A stretch of DNA of 19,889 bases, from positions 1-19,889 of the forward strand of contig JAPKHC010000064.1 in NCBI GenBank assembly GCA_026647215.1. Direction: 5' to 3'. Position numbers and translations under genes: made by a program. Below, piece after piece: positions 15,816 to 19,889 of this stretch. The DNA comes from F1-120-MAGs118 sp013360535. GTDB taxonomy: Bacteria; Planctomycetota; UBA1135; GCA-002686595. Position 1 is the stretch's first letter. Every line of letters starts with the position of its first letter. The notes under the pieces were generated by a model. The model was not told where the DNA came from. It was given only the letters and a program-made list of their open reading frames with translations, and did not search any database.

Positions 15816-16114
15816 CGCAGCGGCGCGCGGCCGTCGACGTTGCCGTCCTCGGCGTCGATCTGGCGCAGGCGTTGCTCGAACTCGTCGCGCGTGCACACGC
15901 CCTTCTCGACCAGCATGCGCTGCACGGTGCGCGTCGCGAGCGCGAGCTCGCCGAGCGCGGCCTCCAGCCGCGCGGTGTCCGCACGGCCGCCGTCACCACG
16001 CTGCGCGTCGACCCGCAGGCTCGCGATCTCGGCGCGCGCTGCGGCGGCGTCCTTGGTCGCGGTGTCGATGCGTGTGTGCTGGTAGATGTCGAAGATCCAG
16101 TTGATCAGGCCCAT
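15812..16114 (-). CDS. small coiled-coil protein of unknown function
   Basis: A 100-residue protein starting MGLINWIFDIYQHTRID, an amphipathic, possibly membrane-associating N terminus. A predicted coiled coil of about 60 residues rich in Ala, Arg and Glu follows, then a second helical part (KGVCTRDEFEQRLRQID) and an acidic/basic tail. I do not recognise a named family. The start at 16114 is the first ATG; the frame remains open far upstream, but there it is antisense-shadow of the desaturase gene. It follows the desaturase gene after a stem-loop at 16170-16199, so it may have its own promoter. Its stop falls in the outer arm of the large inverted repeat. Confidence 0.65.
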   Translation of the reverse strand: MGLINWIFDIYQHTRIDTATKDAAAARAEIASLRVDAQRGDGGRADTARLEAALGELALATRTVQRMLVEKGVCTRDEFEQRLRQIDAEDGNVDGRAPLR

Positions 16115-16169
16115 GGGTGGCTCGCTTTCGTGGGCCGGCTCGGCCCGTTGGAAGCGCGAGCCTACGCGA

Positions 16170-16199
16170 AGGCGCCGCCGGCATTCACCGACGGCGCCT
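16170..16199 (-). terminator. stem-loop after the desaturase gene
   Basis: AGGCGCCG (16170-16177) pairs with CGGCGCCT (16192-16199). After one mismatch the stem continues with CGG/CCG around a CATTCA loop. On the minus strand it starts 38 bases after the desaturase stop at 16237. No T-run follows. Confidence 0.55.
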
Positions 16200-16236
16200 C
16201 GAGAGAGTCGTGTGGAGATCGAGAGCGGAGGTCGCG

Positions 16237-17289
16237 CTAGCCGACGTCCCCGAAGCCGACCATGCGGCCTTGCGCCGGATCCCAGAGCTTGAGGCGCAGG
16301 CAGCCGAGCACGTCGCCAGGGCGCAGCGTGGTCTTGACGGGATTCTGCAGCTCGGGGAACTCGGCCATCACCTGCGGCAGGCGGTAGAACGGGATCTGCG
16401 CGTTGAGGTGGTGGACGTGGTGGAAGCCGATGTTGCCCGTGAAGAAGCGCATCAGCGCGCCCGTCTCGAGGTAACTCGAGGTCGCCACCGACGCGTCGTG
16501 GTACTCCCACTCGTCCTCGCTCGGCACCTGCATGCCGACGAAGTTGTGCTGCGCGTAGAACAGGTAGGCGCCGAGCGCCGAGGCGACGAGCAGCGGGATC
16601 GCGTAGACGAACAGGAACAGCTGGGCGCCGCCGAACCAGGCGAGCAGCGGGGCGCCGATCGCGTGGAAGGCGAGTGCCGGGAGCGAGTCCCAGTACTTGC
16701 GCGGCGCGCGGCGGAAGTTGGTGATGCAGATGCTGTAGGCGAAGACCGTGAAGAACGCGAACAGGATCGTCAGCGGGTGGCGCGAGATGCGGTAGAAGAG
16801 CTTCTGCCCGCTGGTCGCCTGCCGCCACATCTCGGTCGTCAGGATCGGGAACGAGCCGGTGCTCGACTCCGACAGCTTGCCGACGTGCTTGTGGTGGTAG
16901 TTGTGGCCGTAGCGCCAGGCGTTCGGCGGCGTCATCAGCACCATGCCGAGGCCGAAGAAGATCGCTTCCGCCAGCTTCGAGCCGCGCAGGATCGCGCCGT
17001 GCATGAAGTCGTGGAACAGGATGAAGGCGCGCACGAAGACCAGCGCCGCGAGCAGCGACCCGACCAGCCGCACCGGCCACCAGGGGGCCACAGCCGCCAG
17101 GGCCAGTGACCCGCCCAGGAGGGTCAGGGTGACGGTGAGGTGCATCCAGCTGCGACCGCGCGAGTCGACGGCGTAGGCGTCGGTGGCGCGCAAGAGGTCA
17201 CGGCCGAGACGGGGGGGCACAGCGGCCTGTTCGCCGCGGCGTTCGGAGGGGCGCAGGGGCTGCGCGAGGGAGCTTCCGGACATTTGCAT
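16237..17289 (-). CDS. membrane fatty acid desaturase
   Basis: A 350-residue integral membrane di-iron desaturase. The three histidine boxes are HDFMH (93-97), HNYHHKH (129-135) and FHHVHHL (289-295), which together bind the two irons. Hydrophobic stretches at about 50-90, 110-125 and 165-245 would form the four membrane helices. The enzyme would introduce a double bond into acyl chains of membrane lipids using O2 and an electron donor. The arrangement is like plant/bacterial omega-type and DesA-like acyl-lipid desaturases; regiospecificity cannot be told from sequence. Two start codons are possible, ATG 17289 and ATG 17283. I took 17289. A TATAGT box ends six bases before it, which suggests a leaderless transcript, and no Shine-Dalgarno is present. 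It is divergent from the DUF455/ATP-grasp operon. Confidence 0.88.
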   Translation of the reverse strand: MQMSGSSLAQPLRPSERRGEQAAVPPRLGRDLLRATDAYAVDSRGRSWMHLTVTLTLLGGSLALAAVAPWWPVRLVGSLLAALVFVRAFILFHDFMHGAILRGSKLAEAIFFGLGMVLMTPPNAWRYGHNYHHKHVGKLSESSTGSFPILTTEMWRQATSGQKLFYRISRHPLTILFAFFTVFAYSICITNFRRAPRKYWDSLPALAFHAIGAPLLAWFGGAQLFLFVYAIPLLVASALGAYLFYAQHNFVGMQVPSEDEWEYHDASVATSSYLETGALMRFFTGNIGFHHVHHLNAQIPFYRLPQVMAEFPELQNPVKTTLRPGDVLGCLRLKLWDPAQGRMVGFGDVG

Positions 17290-17295
17290 CGCAGC

Positions 17296-17301
17296 ACTAT
17301 A
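17296..17301 (-). promoter_or_regulatory. -10 element TATAGT of the desaturase gene
   Basis: TATAGT on the minus strand matches five of six consensus bases and ends six bases before ATG 17289, so the start point would fall at about the start codon. No clear -35 is visible. Confidence 0.4.
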
Positions 17302-17391
17302 GAGGCCGAGGCGACGGAGGAAAACCGCTCGGCCGCGATGCCGCGGACTTGCGAACATCTCCGTAGGCCACGGCGCGCCTGCGGCGCGTGC

Positions 17392-17397
17392 TAGCTT
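17392..17397 (+). promoter_or_regulatory. possible -10 element TAGCTT of the DUF455 operon
   Basis: TAGCTT fits TANNNT and is 16 bases before ATG 17414, so a very short leader would result. The same CTAGCTT occurs ahead of the methyltransferase gene. No -35 is seen. Confidence 0.25.
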
Positions 17398-17413
17398 TCC
17401 GCTTTTGCCGATC

Positions 17414-18259
17414 ATGGACACGACCTTGATGCAGGGAGAGCCCGCGCCGGGCACCGTCGAGCGCTGGTGCGCGGACTTCGTGCGCGCGACGACGCTGGCG
17501 GAGAAGCTCGCTCCGGCGCCGCCGCCGGACTTGCGGGCCGAGGCGAGCTGGGGCGCGTCCGTCGAAGCCCTGCGAATCGCCTCGCCCGGCCGGCCGCCCG
17601 AGCTCTCGGTCGTCGCTCGCGCGCCGGGAGCCCCGCGTCCCGAAGCCGTGCGCGACCCGGCCGCCCGCGCGCGCCTCGTCCACACCTTCGTCCACCACGA
17701 GCTGCAGGCCGCCGAGCTGTTCTGCTGGGCCGTGCTCGCGTTCCCCGCCACCCCGCGCGAGTTCCGCGCCGGCCTCGTGCGGCTCGCACTCGAGGAACTC
17801 GAGCACCTGCAGCTCTACCTCGGGCTGCTCGGCGGCCTCGGGCGCCAGTTCGGCGAGTTCCCGGTGCGCGACTGGTTCTGGCAGCGCGTGCCGAGCTGCA
17901 CGACGCCGGAGAGCTTCGTCGCGTTCCAGGGGCTCGGCCTCGAGGGAGCGAACCTCGAACATGCGGCGCGCTACGCGGCCGCGTTCCGTCAGATCGGCGA
18001 CGCGCGCTCGGCGGCCGTGCTCGAGCAGGTCGAGCACGAGGAGATCACGCACGTCGCCTTCGCGCGGCACTGGTTCGAGCGCTTCACCGGCGCCGAGCTC
18101 GACTACGACCTCTGGAAGGCCGCGCTGCCGCCGCCGCTGTCGCCCGCGATTCTGCGGGGAAAACCGCTGAATCTGGCCGCACGCCGCCGCGCCGGGCTCG
18201 ACGAGCGTTTCCTCGCGCGACTCGAGGCGGAGCCGCTCGCCCGCGAGGCCGGCGCGTGA
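17414..18259 (+). CDS. DUF455 family ferritin-like protein
   Basis: A 281-residue member of the DUF455 (ferritin-like, COG2833-type) family. The four-helix core carries candidate metal ligands in order: FVHHELQAAEL (H95, E96, E101), LALEELEHLQ (E127, E128, E130, H131) and EHEEITHVAF (E207, H208, E210, H213). Two of these are ExxH-type carboxylate-His motifs expected for a di-metal site (known for ferritin-like proteins; inferred here). The family has no established reaction known to me. I chose ATG 17414; an in-frame TTG at 17405 and ATG at 17429 are alternatives, and no Shine-Dalgarno helps. Its stop overlaps the start of the ATP-grasp gene as GTGA. That coupling suggests that a redox or oxygenase-like step and a ligation act on one substrate. 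Confidence 0.82.
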   Translation: MDTTLMQGEPAPGTVERWCADFVRATTLAEKLAPAPPPDLRAEASWGASVEALRIASPGRPPELSVVARAPGAPRPEAVRDPAARARLVHTFVHHELQAAELFCWAVLAFPATPREFRAGLVRLALEELEHLQLYLGLLGGLGRQFGEFPVRDWFWQRVPSCTTPESFVAFQGLGLEGANLEHAARYAAAFRQIGDARSAAVLEQVEHEEITHVAFARHWFERFTGAELDYDLWKAALPPPLSPAILRGKPLNLAARRRAGLDERFLARLEAEPLAREAGA

Positions 18260-19227
18260 ACCGCGCGCCGCGAGCCTGGGTGCTCAACCTCGACGCGGAG
18301 AGCGAGCTCGCCGCGCCGCGCCGTTACTCGCCGACGCGGCACCTGCGTGCGATCGTCGAGCGCGAGCGCACGAAGCTCGTCGGCACGCTGCTCGCTCCCG
18401 GAGACGTGCTCGTCACGGAAGAAGGCCTGCGCGGCGATCCGACGCTGCGCGAGCGGGTCGCGGGAATGGAAGGCGTCGCATGGAGCCCGACGCCGACGGC
18501 CTTGGAGCTGCTGCGGAGCGCGGGGGCGCGGGTGGGGGAGGCGACGCCGCTCGACGTGCTGCGAACGGTGAACGCGCGGCCGTTCGCGGCGTCGGTGCGC
18601 GAGCCTTTCACGCGCTCGAGTTTCGCGAAGTTTGTCGTGACGACGCGCGAAGAGGCTCTGGCGCAGCTCGCTCTGCCGGCCGAGCTCGGCTGGCTCGTGC
18701 GGCGCACCTTCGGGGCCGCCGGGCGCGGGCGACGGCGAATGTTCGCTGGCAAACCGGACACAGCCGAGCTCGCATGGCTCGACGCGAGCCTCACCCTCGG
18801 CCCGCTGGTGATCGAACCGTGGGTGCAAGTGACCACCGAGTTCACGCGCTCGGGCTGGGTCGGCGCGGACGGGCTCGTCACGATCTCGCGGCCTTGTTTC
18901 CAGCGCACGACGGAGCAGGGCGCGTGGATCGCGACCGAGCGTGCGCCGGTGGGGGAGGTCGCCGGGGAGGACGATTCCGCGCTGGCCGAGGCGTTCGAGG
19001 CCGCGGGGCGCGCGCTGGCGGGCGCCGGCTACGTCGGGCCGTTCGGGATCGACGCCTACCGGCACCGGCGCACGGACGGACGGCCGGGGACCGCGCTCAA
19101 CCCGCTCAGCGAGATCAACGCACGCTTCACGATGGACTGGGCACTGGCCCTGTCGCCCTCGGACGAGGCGCGCGAGGTCGGGCGGCGGCTCGACGGGCTG
19201 CTCGAAGGGGCGAGAGAGGGCGGCTGA
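18256..19227 (+). CDS. ATP-grasp domain protein
   Basis: A 323-residue protein. The C-terminal two thirds look like an ATP-grasp fold: VRRTFGAAGRGRRR (148-161) as the glycine-rich lid preceded by a nucleotide-binding strand, IEPWV (186-190) as the hinge that contacts adenine, FGIDAY (D266), and EINAR (286-290), where E286 and N288 are the expected magnesium ligands. The first ~110 residues would be the pre-ATP-grasp domain (AWVLNLDAESELA, then LLAPGDVLVTEEG). Family members join a carboxylate to an amine or thiol through an acyl phosphate; the substrate is unknown. It is not a close match to a named ligase I recognise (not biotin carboxylase, D-Ala-D-Ala ligase or RimK). Its GTG start overlaps the DUF455 stop. 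Confidence 0.75.
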   Translation: MNRAPRAWVLNLDAESELAAPRRYSPTRHLRAIVERERTKLVGTLLAPGDVLVTEEGLRGDPTLRERVAGMEGVAWSPTPTALELLRSAGARVGEATPLDVLRTVNARPFAASVREPFTRSSFAKFVVTTREEALAQLALPAELGWLVRRTFGAAGRGRRRMFAGKPDTAELAWLDASLTLGPLVIEPWVQVTTEFTRSGWVGADGLVTISRPCFQRTTEQGAWIATERAPVGEVAGEDDSALAEAFEAAGRALAGAGYVGPFGIDAYRHRRTDGRPGTALNPLSEINARFTMDWALALSPSDEAREVGRRLDGLLEGAREGG

Positions 19228-19284
19228 ACGCCGCACCGTGAGGTTCTTCGCGCGAGCGCACGCGCGTCAGTGGTTGTGGCCCCG

Positions 19285-19314
19285 CAACGCATTTGTGGTG
19301 CTCAACGCAATTGT
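19285..19314. repeat. tandem direct repeat CAACGCAwTTGT, 18-base period
   Basis: CAACGCATTTGT (19285-19296) and CAACGCAATTGT (19303-19314) match at 11 of 12 positions. They lie about 78 bases before the start of the small basic protein gene, where a regulator could bind. The rest of the 164-base gap shows no gene. Confidence 0.5.
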
Positions 19315-19381
19315 TTCCGGGTTGGCGTAAGCCTTCAGGACTGCGGCCATCGCCTCCCAACCCCCGCCCACGGGCGGGACC

Positions 19382-19387
19382 AGGAGG
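19382..19387 (+). promoter_or_regulatory. strong Shine-Dalgarno AGGAGG fixing start at 19392
   Basis: AGGAGG lies four bases before ATG 19392. It decides this start over the open frame further upstream. It stands out because most genes in the window lack a recognisable Shine-Dalgarno. Confidence 0.7.
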
Positions 19388-19391
19388 ACCG

Positions 19392-19820
19392 ATGGATGCG
19401 AGCAAGTGGTCATGGAAGCACGACGATGCGGGCGGAGGTGAGCCCGGCTTTGAGGGCGAAGCTCCGCCCGCATCGTCGGGTCGCCGGGGTCGGCGTCGCT
19501 GCACTCCGGAAGCGATCGAGCTCGAACTCGAGTTGTTTCGACTGCGCGGTGACTGGCAGATCGAGCGCAAGAAGGGCGAGATCTCGGCGTCGACCGTGCG
19601 GCTCACCGGACTCCTGCGGGATCTGTCCGCCCGCACGCTCGCGCAAGTCGCGCACGGCGGACTGCTCAGCCCCTCCGTCATCTGGAACCACGAGCGCCTG
19701 CACCGCGAGCTGCTCCAGACCGACAACCGCTACGTCTCCACGGCCGCCCAACTGGCCGTCGCCGCCCTGCGCTCCTGCCACCGCTCCGCGTCCGCACCGC
19801 CGTCTGATTTCCCTCCTTGA
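19392..19820 (+). CDS. small basic protein of unknown function
   Basis: A 142-residue protein with a Gly/Pro/Arg-rich N-terminal stretch (residues ~1-40, including SGRRGRRR). A mostly helical part follows: PEAIELELELFRLRGDWQIERKKGEISASTVRLTGLLRDLSARTLAQVAHGG and WNHERLHRELLQTDNRYVSTAAQLAVAALRS. Codon third positions are strongly G/C, which supports coding. The start is fixed by a strong AGGAGG. I do not recognise a family; the basic N terminus could bind nucleic acid, but this is speculative. A 17-bp perfect inverted repeat covers codons 10-29. The remaining 69 bases of the window after the stop hold no supportable gene. Confidence 0.6.
   Translation: MDASKWSWKHDDAGGGEPGFEGEAPPASSGRRGRRRCTPEAIELELELFRLRGDWQIERKKGEISASTVRLTGLLRDLSARTLAQVAHGGLLSPSVIWNHERLHRELLQTDNRYVSTAAQLAVAALRSCHRSASAPPSDFPP
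19421..19478. repeat. 17-bp perfect inverted repeat inside the small protein gene
   Basis: CGACGATGCGGGCGGAG (19421-19437) and its exact reverse complement (19462-19478) enclose a 24-base loop. It starts 30 bases into the coding region, so a strong mRNA hairpin would form near the start codon. Confidence 0.85.
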
Positions 19821-19889
19821 CACCCGATCCAGGCCACCGAAGCTCGACCACGTGGTGCTCATCAACTCCGCGCTCGCCCCACACGCTCC

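Noticed and set aside
17290..17751. Upstream extension of the desaturase frame to 17751
   Set aside because: It runs antisense through the DUF455 gene and lacks desaturase features; the gene begins at 17289 or 17283.
19678..19884. 68-codon minus-strand frame at the window end
   Set aside because: It overlaps the better supported small basic protein gene and ends in Arg/Gly-rich antisense-like sequence.

Overview
The window is high-GC bacterial chromosomal DNA with tightly packed genes. It probably comes from a planctomycete-like lineage. Three things point that way: an ECF sigma factor of the TIGR02999 type; a long secreted beta-helix protein that ends in a C-terminal module I associate with deep-branching Planctomycetota; and many genes without a Shine-Dalgarno sequence. 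This assignment comes from protein style only and is moderately confident. A run of 22 C at the very start suggests a contig edge or a sequencing artefact.

Layout. (1) 152-2439, + strand: an NNMT/PNMT/INMT-like amine N-methyltransferase coupled to a eukaryote-type ornithine/basic amino acid decarboxylase. (2) 2658-3200, +: an ECF sigma factor with C-tracts on both sides of its start codon, and no partner kinase gene after it. (3) 3451-5733, +: an exported beta-helix protein with a C-type-lectin-like domain. (4) 5955-6323, +: a four-helix DMT/SMR-like membrane protein. (5) 9236-6565, - strand: a two-gene M16 peptidase operon, with the catalytic subunit first and the non-catalytic partner second. 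(6) 9387-13753, +: an RND efflux adaptor and pump, divergent from the peptidases. (7) 13873-15652: a divergent pair of lipoproteins, one calycin-like and one with a DUF4349-type domain. (8) 15649-15815: a 59-bp perfect inverted repeat whose flanks hold the stop codons of two convergent genes. (9) 16114-15812 and 17289-16237, -: a small coiled-coil protein and a fatty acid desaturase. (10) 17414-19227, +: a DUF455 ferritin-like protein coupled to an ATP-grasp enzyme. (11) 19392-19820, +: an unrecognised small basic protein with a 17-bp inverted repeat in its early codons.

Four gene pairs (decarboxylase, M16, RND and ATP-grasp operons) share the same 4-base GTGA overlap, in which the downstream GTG start overlaps the upstream TGA stop, so each pair is probably translationally coupled. 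Convergent gene ends carry strong stem-loops without U-tracts. The best candidates for undescribed biology are the methyltransferase/decarboxylase pair, the DUF455/ATP-grasp pair and the 59-bp perfect palindrome. No tRNA, rRNA, CRISPR array or complete insertion sequence was seen.
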